A stretch of DNA of 64,000 nt from Undaria pinnatifida (Eukaryota; Sar; Phaeophyceae; Laminariales; Alariaceae). This document shows positions 1 through 10,808 of the stretch, piece by piece. How positions within the stretch are numbered: the first letter of the stretch is position 1; each line of letters begins with the position of its first letter. Below the pieces are notes generated by a model. The model made no database searches. It saw only the letters and a list, made by a program, of their open reading frames with translations, and had not been told where the DNA came from. Location: assembly GCA_012845835.1 (NCBI GenBank), contig JABAKD010000009.1, positions 6,909,413 through 6,973,412 on the forward strand, given 5' to 3'. A program made the position numbers and the translations under genes.

Positions 1-289
1 GAATATCTTAGACGTTGATTTTATCGAACCGCTCAGCGCGCACCGGTTGGCCTTTTTCCACGGAATTCGCTAAATCTGCCACCGGGATCAAACGTCGTTA
101 TTGTGTTGGCTTCGAGATCCTGGCCGGGCACAAGCTTCGTGTTGACCAGAATCTCGCGACGTACCCTTGTAGTCTGCCTTGGTTTAATACGAGTACTTTT
201 TATACCCAAAACCAGGTCTTTGTCGGGCTGCAGTTGTGCAAGAATTCTGAAGATCACGCAGCCGAGTCGGAGTTGGGCGGCAGAATTTT
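1..289. other. unassigned sequence
   Basis: Short overlapping open frames on both strands. None resembles a protein family I recognise. It lies on the internal side of a copia-like primer-binding site at 1237-1249, so it may be interior sequence of that decayed minus-strand element, but this is inference. Confidence 0.3.
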
Positions 290-905
290 TTCACTGAACT
301 GCTGTGCGTAGCGGGGTCAGCAGTAGAATCACGCGCCCAAGTAAGAGTCGGACCGCTGAAATCATGGCATCGAGAAATTTCTCGATCCGCTGGGGGAATG
401 ACGCTATACTGCTGTGTCTACCAGTGTCCGTGATGAAATGACACACCCGGGTCGGAGTTGAGCGGCAAAAATCACGAGCCCAAGTCGGAGTCGAGCTACT
501 GATTCTACAATGGAAAACCACGCGCTACTGCTGTGTCTAGTAGTATCCGTGCTGAAATGATGTGCCCAAGTCGGAGTCGAGCGGCAAAAATCACGAGCCC
601 GAGTCGGAGTCGAGCTGCTGATGATGCGATGAAAATCCACGCTTTACTGCTGTGTGTAGCAGTATCCGTGCTGAAATGATGCGCCCGAGTCGAACGGCAA
701 AAATCACGAGTCCGAGTCGTAGTCGAGCTGTTGCTGATACAATGGAAAGTCACGCTTTACTGCCGTGTGTAGCGTGTCCGTGATGAAATGATGGACCCAA
801 GCCGGAGTCGGCAAAAACCACGAGTCCGAGTCGGGTCGTTGCAACCAGGGCCCCGAGGTGTGTCGGGTCGCCGAAGATCACGCGCCCGAGTCGGAATCGG
901 GCCGC
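290..905. repeat. ~114-118-bp tandem repeat array, about five units
   Basis: The motif CGGCAAAAATCACGAG recurs at about 463, 581, 695 and 809, followed each time by a CGAGTCGGAGTCGAGC-like stretch and, mid-unit, a block around CTGCTGTGTGTAGCAGTATC. Units are diverged by substitutions and small indels. Three overlapping minus-strand frames translate it as similar peptides rich in S, T, R and H, but each is short and I do not think this is a functional gene. It sits within the presumed leader of a copia-like remnant. Confidence 0.8.
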
Positions 906-1236
906 TGAGATCAAAGCGCCGAACTGTGTCGCGCTCTTGAAGGTCATGCTGGACTACCGTGGGTGAACTCCTCAACTGTTGCTGACTCAGCGCCGGGCCC
1001 AATGTTGGGATTGGTTGGGCCAGCTTCGGTCCGTCAAGACGACGAAGAGGGGGCGATTGCCCGATGTGTTGAGGAGAAAAAAATGGTGGTTCGATCGGTG
1101 ATTGCTGGGTAGTTGTAGTCACTGAAAAACCCAGCAGGCCCGGTCCCGCAGAAAAAATGGGCCAAACGAATGTCTCTCGCCTGTGATGAAATCCCCCGCA
1201 GTTTCCCCAGTGCAGTGCGCTAGCATGATACGTCAT
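906..1236. other. unassigned, possible leader of copia-like remnant
   Basis: No recognised protein or repeat. A minus-strand frame of 162 codons covers 757-1245 but shows no known domain. The only context is the primer-binding-site-like sequence immediately to its right. Confidence 0.3.
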
Positions 1237-1249
1237 GAGGCTCATAACC
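1237..1249 (-). promoter_or_regulatory. candidate primer-binding site, initiator tRNA-Met half type
   Basis: The plus strand reads GAGGCTCATAACC. The same 13 bases occur at 18462-18474, next to the 5' LTR of the intact copia element. Its complement matches the anticodon arm of initiator tRNA-Met (CTCATAACC around the CAU anticodon), the primer region used by Drosophila copia. This suggests the 5' end of a second, decayed minus-strand copia element with its LTR to the right. Confidence 0.45.
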
Positions 1250-1790
1250 TATCAAGAAACTAGTGCACTCTCAGGTGGCCGACCGATGAAGGTCTTCAGG
1301 GGTTGCTCGCAGACTCGTTACGGGACGAACTCGAGCATCACACATGGTGTAGATGATACGTATTTCCGGTGGAATAGGGACGCTCGATGGCCCAACTAAA
1401 GCTTACTGACAGATGAACGGGAAGACGCTCAGATGCGTTTTAGAAGAGAGTGCAGGAGAGGGGGTGCTCCACCTGCTTCCTCGACGTCGAAAGAGCTGTT
1501 AGGTTCCAAACCCATATTTGACCGACGTTTAGATGTCAGCCATGCTCCAAAAGCCTGCAGTAACGGGGCTGTCAGAAAACCTAGGATAGTCCCAAAGCAC
1601 GATCTACCGAGAACCCTCATTCTAGAACCCGCACTACGAGTGGAGGGGCAACAATTCCTTCAGTGAACAGCAGCCATTATACCACTGCTGTATTTGTGCA
1701 GCAGAACCTTGTACTTGATATCTGGTGACATTTGCCGATACTCTTTGACTACGCAGTTAACGCAGTGTCCCTGACCACTACGAGTATTAT
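1250..1790. other. possible 5' LTR remnant and flank
   Basis: If 1237-1249 is a primer-binding site, the sequence from 1250 rightwards should be the 5' LTR in minus orientation. A possible outer end is AACA at 1666-1669, but the inner end reads TA, not the usual TG/CA complement. It has no clear similarity to the 419-bp LTR of the intact copia and no partner LTR is visible. The LTR call is therefore tentative. Confidence 0.2.
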
Positions 1791-3357
1791 TATAAAAATA
1801 AAACACACTCCAGCTAGCTGCTGTGAGATCGAGGATTTTGTCGAAACTCATCTTGGTAACCTGTGTGTGATACTCCGATCGCGCGTATTACGGGTTGTGT
1901 GTCCTCATTAAGGATATAGGTCGGCGACTCCCCTTGCAACTACAGTGTAGCGATCAGGGTCAACAGGGTGATGTCAGTCAGTCTGTGCGCGAAAACTATA
2001 AAACCCGTTTTTGACGGGGACAAATTCTGACAGCTGTGGAAGTTAACGCATCAATTTATCAAGGGAATCATGTAAGTCGAATAACCGGTGAGGGGAGGGC
2101 GGAGTTTTTAAGGACGTGGGGGCCTGGGTTTGATCAAGGGGCGGGGGGGGGAGGGGGGCGGGGGGGGGGGGGGGGGGGGGGGGGTTGACAATATCTTCAG
2201 ATCGCATAGATGTAGGGGTTTGCTATACGCGTGGTGCTAGCTAGGTCTATCTAGCCGATGGTGCGGGTGGTGGGGAAGGAGGGGGCGTTGGGGAGGGGGG
2301 GTCGAATTGCAGCAGAGGCATGGATGGCTCCAGAAAGATAATGAGTTGATAGCAAGTGCGTGGAAGTGTTTATTACTCTGGCAGATTTGGATGTTAGGTG
2401 GGGCGTTCAAGCAAGAGGGAGCGGGGGAAAAAGAAAAAAAACGGGGGGGGGGGGAGGGTTTTCAAGAGGTTTAGGTCACATAAATTATTGAATATTTTTT
2501 GTGACCTAAACCTGCTAAAAAATCTCCCCCCCGCCCCCCCCCCCCCCCACCCTCTCGCTCTCCCTTACTCAAACGCCCCACCGAATATCGAAATCCGCCA
2601 GATTAATAAACACTTCACGCACAGGATATCCCCTCATTATCTTTCGAGAGCCATCCATACCGCTGCTTCCCCCCCTCCCCCCCCCCCCCCCCCTCAACCC
2701 ATCCCAACCCCACCCCATCGAACACTCTACCCTCTCTCTACTCACTGATTGTACGACTTACTCCAGGATATACATGATAAACTGATGTATTATTTCCAAA
2801 ACCGTCACATTTATCCCCTCAAAATAATGTATAGTTTCCAGGCACATATTCGAGCTGCCCCACACGCCCCCCCCCCGCCCCAACCCCCCCCCCCTCAATA
2901 ATAAACTGGCGATAAAACCGTCAGATTTATCCCCTTGAAAGGATTTATAACTTACATGCACAAATTGCCCCCCCCTTTCCCCCCCCCCCCCCCTCCAAAC
3001 CCGCTCCCTTTTGATCAAAACCAGGCCACCACGTCCTTCAAAACTCCGCCCACCCCCCTCACCGGTTATTCGACTTACAAGATTCACTTGATAAAAGGAT
3101 ACATTTCCCTCCACAGCGGTCATATTTTGCCCCCCGCAGAAACGGGTTATATAGTTTCCGCGCACAGACTGACTAGAATCACCCTGTTGACCCTGATCGC
3201 TACACTGTAGTTGTAAGGGGAGTCGCCCACCTATATCCTTAATGAGGACACACAACTCGTAATGCGCGCGATCGGAGTATCACACACAGCTTGCAAAGAT
3301 GAGTTTCGACGAAATCTTCGATCTCACAGCTAGCTGGAGTATATTTTCATTTTTTAT
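1791..3357. mobile_element. foldback-type element, large palindrome with G/C-run modules
   Basis: Two long inverted arms meet at a centre near 2490. The inner hairpin pairs 2467-2480 (AGGTTTAGGTCACA) with 2500-2513. The outer ends both read, outside to inside, TATAAAAA... then CTCCAGCTAGCTG and a GAGATCGA..ATTTTGTCGAAACTCATC block. The right arm is longer than the left because it carries extra internal modules. Each module starts with a G run (left arm) or C run (right arm), followed by a GTGCGCGGAAACTATAAA-like box. No transposase frame is present. Members of this family recur at 3360, 7098, 8445, 8770, 10966, 19395, 20930, 23032 and 30491. A non-autonomous foldback DNA transposon is the best fit; a different kind of inverted repeat is possible because I see no target duplication. 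Confidence 0.7.
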
Positions 3358-3359
3358 AA

Positions 3360-4185
3360 AATATAAAAATACACTCCATCTGTGAGATCGAAGATTTAGT
3401 CGAAACTCATCGTTGCACGCTTGTGTGTGATACTCCGCCCGCGCGTATTACGCATATATGTAGTATATAGGGGTTTGCTATACGCGCGGTGCTAGGCGAT
3501 CGTGCGGGTGGTGGGGAAGGGGGGGCGTTGGGGGGGGAGGAGGGGGGGGGAATGAAAGCTGCGTCACGGATGGCTAGAAATATAATGACGTGAAATTAAT
3601 TGCGTAGAAGTGTTACTTACTCTCGATTGTAGGTGGGGCGTTTGAACAGAAGGGCGGGAAAAAAAAAAAAGCGGCGGGGGGGGGGCGGATGAATTGCTAC
3701 GGTATGGATGGCTAGAAGATAATAAGGTGATATCAGCTGGCTGGTAGTGTTCACTACTATCAAGCAGGTTTTTATTTTAGGTGGGGCGTTTGAACAAGAG
3801 GGACCGGGGGCGCAGGGGGGGGGCGGGCGGGACATTTCAATTTGTGCGCGGAAACTATAAATCCTTAAAGGGGACATACCTCACTGTTTTAGCAAGAAGA
3901 CATCCATTTCAAGGTCTATATTTTTACCTGCCTGGTATTGTTTATTTTTCTAGAAGATTTGATGTTAGAGGTACAGAAAGATAATAAGGTGACATCAGCC
4001 GGCTGGAAGTGTTTACTATTCTGGCAGATTTTGATTTTAGGTGAGGCGTTTAAATAAGAGGGATCGGGGGGGGGAGGGGGGGAGGACGGGACACTTCAAT
4101 ATGTGCGCGGAAACTTTAAATCCTTGAAGGGACAAATCTGACGATTGTAGCAAGAAGACACCCCTCTACATCACCGGCTTGGTAT
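3360..4185 (+). mobile_element. foldback family copy, left arm, abutting the previous copy
   Basis: It starts with the conserved end (ATAAAAATACACTCCA, then CTGTGAGATCGAAGATTT) only a few bases after the right end of the 1791-3357 copy, forming an inverted junction at about 3340-3375. It then jumps to inner modules with G runs (3512-3551, about 3680, 3810, 4068) and several GTGCGCGGAAACTATAAATCC boxes. The opposite arm is missing, so it looks truncated near 4185. Confidence 0.65.
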
Positions 4186-4485
4186 TGTTTATTATTGTAG
4201 AAGATTGTATGTTAGATGTGGTATGTAACGCAATACTTAGGTGTGGTAAGAACGTGTTAAAGCTTCATAATTTGTTGTTGTTCATGGATCGCAAGATAGA
4301 TAGAATATACAATCATGTAGTTGTGTTACCATCATTTTCTGACATCATCGCTAATTATATGAAAGAGGTACATATTACAAAATGCAACAGGCGAGGAGAT
4401 GTTGTCATGCAATGTCACCACCATTGAGTACGAGTGGGGGAATTGCGAATCGGCAGTGTGTTGAAAGGAACGCTTGGTGTACCCG
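4186..4485. other. unassigned AT-richer sequence
   Basis: An 82-codon plus-strand frame (4179-4427) has no recognised domain. No other structure seen. Confidence 0.3.
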
Positions 4486-4565
4486 CGCTCAACTACGTTA
4501 CTTCGTTAGTCATACTTCGTTTGGCATAGGTTGGGAGGCGATCATGCAGACGGTATGTACGAAAT
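4486..4565 (+). repeat. dispersed repeat, copy 1
   Basis: The stretch with TTACTTCGTTAGTCATACTT and GGGAGGCGATCATG is matched by the reverse complement of 25917-26010. Similarity is clear but imperfect. The nature of the repeat is unknown. Confidence 0.55.
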
Positions 4566-4955
4566 ACCCTACGCAATAGGTTGGTATTGTCGTCTTCCGC
4601 AATTTTGACATATATATATGTATCTGCCTGTACTTCTTTTTCACATTATTACTGGGTCAAATGCACGATTTTACGCCCATGATTCTCACCGTGCCGATGT
4701 GGGGCTCTGAGGTTGCCAATTCTAAGACAGAGATACATCTTACAAATAAATACAGTATTATATGGCATTGCCACCCCGACGAGCAACTCTGTAGGCTACG
4801 TGCTACTACTGCTGTAGCACTGCAGCAAGTGCTAGCATGGAGTTGTACAACCGCTACTGAACATTTATAATGACAATAATAGGCTGATGTCACTTATCTA
4901 TTAACAGTATCGTGCCCGTTTCAAAGGCCAAGGAACGCAGAATGGCCTGGGCAGT
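4566..4955. other. unassigned
   Basis: Short frames of 69 and 78 codons on opposite strands overlap one another; neither resembles a known protein. Nothing else seen. Confidence 0.3.
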
Positions 4956-4959
4956 ACAG

Positions 4960-5115
4960 ACTTGTTGTTGTTGTTGTTGTTGGTGTTGTTGTTGTCCTCA
5001 AATTAACTCGCATTGTCAAGTCCGTGGTCACGGGACAGGCTCCAGTCACAACTTTGCGTGGAAGAAAGTCCCAGTGAAAAAGAAGCCAGTAATAGTAGTA
5101 CGCGCACATCTCATA
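4960..5115 (+). repeat. dispersed repeat family P with (GTT)n head
   Basis: It begins with a GTT run (about 4963-4996), then AACTCGCATTGTCAAGTCCG, TGGTCACGGGACAGGCTCCAG and a diverged tail. Related copies are at 11492-11640 (minus), 22119-22263 (plus) and 46665-46800 (plus). It has no coding capacity. A short non-autonomous element of unknown class. Confidence 0.6.
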
Positions 5116-5135
5116 GCTGAAGCAAGCTCCCTCCT

Positions 5136-5900
5136 TTATATTGATCTGGATCCATCTATACCGAGCCGAGGGTTGTAGCAGTGCTGCCCCCCGCGGCTCG
5201 TGCTGAGTTCAGGAGTTAAGGCGTGGTGCTGTGCGCTGCGCTCGTCCTCGTGAAGACGCCGTAAAGCCATACATCCGCCGGACAAAGAAATGTAAATGAA
5301 ATAAGAAGTCACAGCGTACGTATGTGCCAGGCCCATGCGGTAGGGGGGTCGCTTTTGGGATCTTTTTTTCCAGTCGCTCGTTTTGTCACTCGCGCGAGTG
5401 ACTCCCATGTACTTTTTTGCGGTTTGAAGATTCCGCGTGCTTCTTTAATCTTTGCGGTGTGAATCTGGAATGGCGTTGTTTTGAAGCTGTGCAGAACCGG
5501 CACAACACAAAAAATATACCTGGTATACGATGATTTGGGCCGTGAAATCAGGATTTTGTGGGTCCTTGATGAAATATCTGGTCTTCGTGTTGCGGATATG
5601 ATGGACGTCATACTTCTTGCTAGCAGCGATTAGAAAATACTCCGGAGTATTAAAGATATTGGTCGTTTCGTTGAACCTCAAGGAATGTTGACACCGAGAA
5701 TCAGCGTCATCCACTGTGCAGATTTTTCGGACTTTGGCATAGACTTCAAATGAATGACAATATCCCGAAAGCCTAAGTGACGGTATTTAAGGGACATGGC
5801 TTTTTTTCTCGACGAACGTTTGTTTGTAAATGCGCTGTAGGTTCGGGTACACTGTTCTAAAATATGGGCGCTCCTAATATGTCGATTCGGCTGCAAAAGC
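5136..5900 (-). other. unrecognised minus-strand open frames, possible decayed gene
   Basis: Four overlapping minus-strand frames (5136-5408, 5309-5611, 5445-5714, 5678-5896) cover the interval with lysine-rich, non-repetitive peptides of ordinary composition, unlike the low-complexity frames elsewhere. Frame changes between neighbours would be needed to read them as one protein. I do not recognise a domain. It may be a decayed transposon or host gene fragment, or chance. A short stretch at 5335-5385 resembles 24240-24295. Confidence 0.2.
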
Positions 5901-6504
5901 GTCGATTGAGTGATCGTCTGTTTTACTGCCAGACCAGCTTGACATTATTGTGTAATATTACGTGATACTGAGTTGGGAGTTGGACCTTACCCGGCCTTTG
6001 CACGAAAGGTGCACCAGACGCACGGTATCTGTGGCTGACGCCGCCCGCTCAATGAAGCGAGTCCAAGCCCTTGCTACAAGCGGCAGCATGCAGCAGCCAT
6101 TACTAGACTAGACTATATGTTTGTGTTTTTGATGTTTTTGCCACCTTACTTAGCTGTTCATGGCTACTATGTTGAGTCTTACGGTGCGGTTCGGAAATAC
6201 ATACATAGACTATGTTTCGTGTGTGTTTGAGCATCCTTCGGAGCGGTTCGGTGCGGTTGTCCAAAACGCGAAATCTCCTGGTCTGGTGGTGCTGTGCGAC
6301 ACCAACTAAACTGAGGCGCACCACACCGCGCCATAAGGAGAAACTGCAACCCCTAAAAGCCTATGGTTTACTCCTACTGCCGTGTTTGCCTCCGTCCGAA
6401 AGTGCCGCCCACAGACACGCCCGACGTTCACCACCTCGAAATTACTCGTTTGGAGGAACGTTGGTGGGCAGGAGCTGGTGCTGCAGAGTCTAGCGCATCA
6501 CCAT
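5901..6504. other. unassigned
   Basis: Short overlapping frames, no recognised protein, no repeat noted. Confidence 0.3.
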
Positions 6505-6604
6505 TTCATCCTCTCGAGGTGTTGGAAAGCTTGGACGATATTAAGAGGCACACCTTCATCCTCTCGAGGTGTTGGAAAGCTTGGACGATATTAAGAGGCA
6601 CACC
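6505..6604. repeat. perfect 50-bp tandem duplication
   Basis: Two adjacent units, 6505-6554 and 6555-6604, each starting TTCATCCTCTCGAGGTGTTG and ending in AAGAGGCACACC, look identical. The copy number of two and the identity point to a recent slippage or repair event. Confidence 0.9.
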
Positions 6605-7097
6605 AAGTGAGTGTATTGTTAAAATTTGCGGCCTTCGCTTAGTTAGAACCATGTACAATCCACATGAAAGTTGCATCTATAACAATAGTAGTAGTAGATA
6701 CAATACATACAGAGCATAGACTATATGTGTTATCTTGCGGGTCTGCTTCTGAATCATCTCACGGCGGGATTGTGTATTTCCCGTTGTTCCCCGGTATGGC
6801 TATGTACCGTTTTCCCTGCTTTTCTGTCCACGAACAAAAAGAAATATCTGTCTTTCTGAGCTCGGGAGGCTCCCTCCTCGCAGCCTGCGCATCTCCACCA
6901 GCTCGAGACAACCAGACGCGGGACCGGTTACCCTCCTTCTTCCTACCACCCGTCTACGCTCTACAGGCTAGCTCTCACCGGAGGCCGCGTCGCGCTCGCC
7001 CGCGATGACGACTCGAAGCCGGGGCGCTGCAGTAAAATAAATGCGTGCCATCTCTGGCTGATCTAATCTCAACCAAGTAGAAACAAAAGCACAACCT
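6605..7097. other. unassigned
   Basis: A 114-codon frame at 6664-7008 (plus) shows no known domain. Nothing else recognised. Confidence 0.3.
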
Positions 7098-8300
7098 ATG
7101 ATATCACGTCATTATCTTTCTGACCATCCATGACGTAGTTTTCAATTCTTCCTTCCCCCCCCCCCCCCCCCCCCCCCCTCCAACGCCCCCTCTTTTCCAA
7201 CCACCCGCACGATCGCCTAGACCTAGCACCACGCGTATAACAAGCTGCTACATATCTTTGATCTCACAGCCGAAGTGTATTTGAATATTATTTGGGACCT
7301 AAACCTCCTAAAAAATCCCCCCCCCCCTCCCCCCCCCCTCTTGCTCTCCCTTACTCAAACGCCCCACCAAACATCGAAATCCGCCAGATTACTAAACACT
7401 TCACGCACAGGATATCACCTCATTATCTTTCGAGGGCCATCCATGCCGCTGCCCCCCCCCCCCCCCCCCCCCGCCCCGAACGCCCCCTTCTTCCCCGTCA
7501 CCCGCACCATCGCCTAGACCTAGCACCACACGTATAACAAACCCCTCACCTAAAGCCCTTCCTTCCCCCCCCCCCCCCCCCCCCGGCCCCCCCACGCCCC
7601 CCCCACCCGGCCCCCCCCCGCCCCCACCCCCCACCTCCCCCCCCCCCCCTCCCCAACCCATCCCAACCCCACCCCCTCGAACACTCCACCCTCTCTTTAC
7701 TCACTGATTGTACGACTTACCCCAGGATATACATGATAAGCTGATGCATTACTTCCAAAACCGTCACATTTATCCCCTCAAAATAATGTATAGTTTCCAC
7801 GCACATATTGAGCTGCCCCTCCCCCCCCCCGCCCCAATAATAAACTGGTGCCAAAACCGTCAGATTTATCCCCTTGATTGAGAAGATGTATAGCTTACAT
7901 GCACAAATTGCCCCCCCTTTCCCCCCCCCCCCTCCAAACCCGCTCGCTTTTGATCAAAACCAGGCCCCCACGTCCTTCAAAACTCCGCCCCCCCCCCCTC
8001 ACCAGTTATTCGACTTACAAGATTCACTTGATAAAAGGATACATTTCCCTTCACAACTGTCAGATTTTGTCCCCCTCAGAAACGGGTTTTATAGTTTCCG
8101 CGCACAGACTGACTAAAATCACCCTGTTGACCCTGATAGCTACACTGTAGTTGTAAGGGGAGTCGCCGACCTATATCCTTGATGAGGACACACAACTCGT
8201 AATGCGCGCGATCGGAGTATCACACACAGCTTGCAAAGATGAGTTTCGACAAAATCTTCGATCTCACAGCTTGAGTGTAGTTTCATTTTTATAATATATA
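7098..8300 (-). mobile_element. foldback family copy, right arm with long C runs
   Basis: Reading rightwards it repeats the order of the right arm at 2500-3357: inner module with CACCCGCACGATCGCCTAG, the GGGACCTAAACCTCCTAAAA centre remnant (about 7290-7315), several C-run modules (7156-7178, 7453-7472, 7566-7584, 7815-7830, 7920-7932), TTTTGATCAAAACCAGGCCC, and finally GATGAGTTTCGACAAAATCT and CTCACAGCTTGAGTG at the outer end. The left arm is missing except for part of the innermost module. All frames in it are low complexity (poly-P or poly-G). Confidence 0.7.
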
Positions 8301-8444
8301 TACAGAGGCAGGTTTTTCCGGGATTGAATTTTTTAGGTTTTTCCTGAAATGCCGAAGTAATTTCCAGAAAGACCGACATCATTTGTGGAAAAACCGAAAC
8401 ATTTTCGGTAAAAACCAAATTGATACAAGTAGCTTAGACCTACT
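8301..8444. other. spacer with GAAAAACCGAAAC motif
   Basis: It lies between two oppositely oriented foldback pieces. GGAAAAACCGAAAC and TTTTCGGTAAAAACC here resemble 27430-27470, so it may be a small dispersed repeat. Confidence 0.3.
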
Positions 8445-8578
8445 ATTATATAAATTAAAATACACTCCAGCTGTTAGATCGAATATTTTGTCGAAACTCA
8501 TCTTTGCAAGCTGTGTGTGATACTCCGATCGCGCGTATTACGGGTTGTGTGTCCTATAGGTCGGCGACTCCCCTTGCT
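8445..8578 (+). mobile_element. foldback family fragment, outer end only
   Basis: It matches the conserved outer ~130 bp (ACACTCCAGCTGTTAGATCG through TCGGCGACTCCCCTTGC) and then stops. Confidence 0.7.
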
Positions 8579-8769
8579 ATCATGCGAACATTTTCATCGA
8601 TTATTTCTCTCTTTAACCGGGATCTCCGACGCCAAAAATAAAAACCATCCACTCAGGATCAGAAATCATCGTTATTTCTGGGTTCAGAAATAATCGAGGC
8701 CAGGAATCAGCGGATCTGGTGATTTCTGAGCCCAGAAATAACAGCTCTTCCAACCTCTTAGAACTGGGA
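8579..8769. other. spacer with ATTTCTG/CAGAAAT inverted repeats
   Basis: TCGATTATTTCT, GTTATTTCTGGGTTCAGAAATAATCGA and GATTTCTGAGCCCAGAAATAA give several short hairpins. A related TTATTTCTG stretch lies at 9428-9460. It could be a decayed MITE; ends and target duplication are not evident. Confidence 0.3.
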
Positions 8770-8968
8770 TTATTATAAAAAGTGAAAGTACACTCCAGCT
8801 GTGAGATCGAAGATTTCGTCGAAACTCATCTTCAGTCTTTGCAAGCTGTATGTGATACTCCGATCGCGCGCATTACGAGTTGTGTGGCCTCATTAAGGAT
8901 ATAGGTCGGCGACTCCCCTTACAACTAACTACAGGTAGTGTAGCTATCAGGGTCAACAGGATGAAACT
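8770..8968 (+). mobile_element. foldback family fragment, outer end
   Basis: It runs from the ACTCCAGCTGTGAGATCGAA end through TCGGCGACTCCCCTTACAAC to GTAGCTATCAGGGTCAACAGG, then breaks off close to a poly-T tract that belongs to a SINE-like fragment. Confidence 0.7.
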
Positions 8969-8988
8969 GGGATTACGTGACGTTTGGA

Positions 8989-9050
8989 TAATTTTTTTTT
9001 TCTTTTGTTTTTTTTGCACACTTTCACTTTTCAGCTTCCTACCTCGTACC
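8989..9050 (-). mobile_element. SINE 3' end fragment
   Basis: A T-rich run followed by GCACACTTTCACTTTTCAGC matches the 3' tail of the SINE copies at 21045, 21785 and 23802. Only the tail is present. Confidence 0.45.
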
Positions 9051-9593
9051 AAGTATCACATGCCACCACTGCTTATACTGTACCTGGTATGATACTTGTC
9101 TGCTACACACGTCACGCATCACCCACAACAAAGAATCACACACACACCTACAACAGCATTCTGCGCTTGTTGTGTGCGAGACAGAGCTTCATCCTTACAC
9201 AAACGCGACAGCAGCAGCACCACCACCATCGAAACCACCACAGTCAACCACACAGCACCACAGTAGCAGCGCAGCAGAAGAGACAGCAGCAGAGGCGGTG
9301 GTGACCTAACGTCGCCGGCGACAGTGTACGTGCCAGATTTCAAAAATAACGGCAACCGGCAAAAAAACAAGACCTACCAATTCAAAATACAACCACTTTT
9401 CAAAAATCAGAAGCCATAATGGACGCCCCTTATTTCTGATACAGTTATTTCTGGAGCCTCAAAACTCCAAAAATAATCGCCAGAAAAAATCGCTCAATTT
9501 TTTTCCACAATAATAGTAGGTCTTTTGGGATTTTTGTATGTAGCCGAATAGACTATGGGTTCAGGTACGGTATTCAGCAATACGCGGTACATC
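9051..9593. other. unassigned
   Basis: A plus-strand frame at 8984-9304 is rich in H, Q and T because of CAC/CAG repeats around 9210-9300. Nothing else recognised. Confidence 0.3.
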
Positions 9594-9822
9594 GTTGTTT
9601 GTTGTTGTTTTTCCCATCTTCTCTTGTCAAAAATCTAGAGTCAGTGGTCATACAAAGGTGCTGGAGCCCTATATTAATAGGAAGATCCGAAAAACAAAAT
9701 GAAATCAAAATTCATACGGGAAATACTACGCTCTTTCCCGCCTAAAACGCACGATACGAAGAAGGCGCACGAGTGAAAAGATCCAATGTGCAAACTGAAC
9801 TCACATGGCCGCGGGTCTCCAC
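9594..9822. repeat. uninterrupted paralogue of the copia insertion site
   Basis: The stretch GTTGTTGTTT ... AATCTAGAGTCAGTGGTCAT ... AAGGTGCTGGAG ... TTAATAGGAAGATCCGAAAA ... CATGGCCGCGGGT matches 11640-11711 joined to 18894-19052, the two flanks of the copia element. It shows what the target looked like before insertion and confirms the element ends. Confidence 0.85.
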
Positions 9823-10808
9823 TCAACTAAAAAAGCATAGAGTTCCCCCGTTCCCACTTCTAACCAACTCGCGGCTACAAACTACAGCGGTTGGGCTGTC
9901 TGCACCGTACGAACCGCACGGTAATCGTGAGCACAGACGAACGCTCATGCTGTCTGGAGTGAAGCTGTCAGAGTGACGACCCGCGGGCATGCCGTGAAAC
10001 AAGAGCAATCGAACCAAAAACCACATTAATACAAATATCAATGATCGCCCCGCCTTCCCGAATTATTTGACAGGATGCAGCGCAGCTTCGACTCCCGTGC
10101 CTGAAAATTGAAAATTGCGGGGGTTCGTTCCCCATGAAGGGTTCGTATACAATTCTTCTACAAACCCTATAAAAATCAGTCACGTAAGTTACATGTTGTA
10201 CTACTACCTCGTAAGAAAACCCTGAAAAAAAGACGATCGCTGCTCTCATGATGATGGTGTGCGTGCGGGTCGTGAGTCCCCGTGTGCCATCCTCCTGCTG
10301 CTGCTGTGGTTCTCCATGGCCGCCTCATCGCCTTAGCTCATTCGGCCCGCTCCTTCGCACTTGCTCTCGTTGACACTCAATTCCAATCGGTTTCGGTTCT
10401 CCCCCGTCCCAAAAAAACAAAATGCTCCACGCAGCTTGCGGTGCTGATCTGAAGAACAAAAAATCTCGTTCAGGGAGAGTTCAATCCGTCTCTTCCCCGC
10501 CTGTCGACGTCCAGTCGCCATCCTCCTTCGTCGTCGAATCCAGCCTCCTGCCGGCGCAGTTCCCTCCACGCAAACCGAGACTGCGCCGTAGCGTGGCTCG
10601 TGGTGGCGCCTGCCTCCGCGCACGAGCATCCCGATTAAGCATTGCTGCTCCGCCGCTGCTGCCTAAGAAGACGCGCGAATCGTAGGTGACCATGCCTAAC
10701 GCACCACGTACGACCCAACTCTACCGCCACGCTTAAGCCTCGCGGCCACACGCAGCAGCAAGAAGGCATCAATCCTTGAGGGTGAGTCCGGCCTTACACA
10801 CGCCCCCC
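9823..10808. other. unassigned
   Basis: Several 60-98-codon frames overlap on both strands, all without a recognised domain. Nothing else seen. Confidence 0.3.

Noticed and set aside
290-905. CRISPR-like direct repeats
   Set aside because: Units are ~115 bp, adjacent and diverged, with no short repeat/spacer pattern, in a eukaryotic setting.
7275-7661. Proline- or glycine-rich frames in the C-run region
   Set aside because: They follow C runs of the foldback arm; length and frame change between copies.
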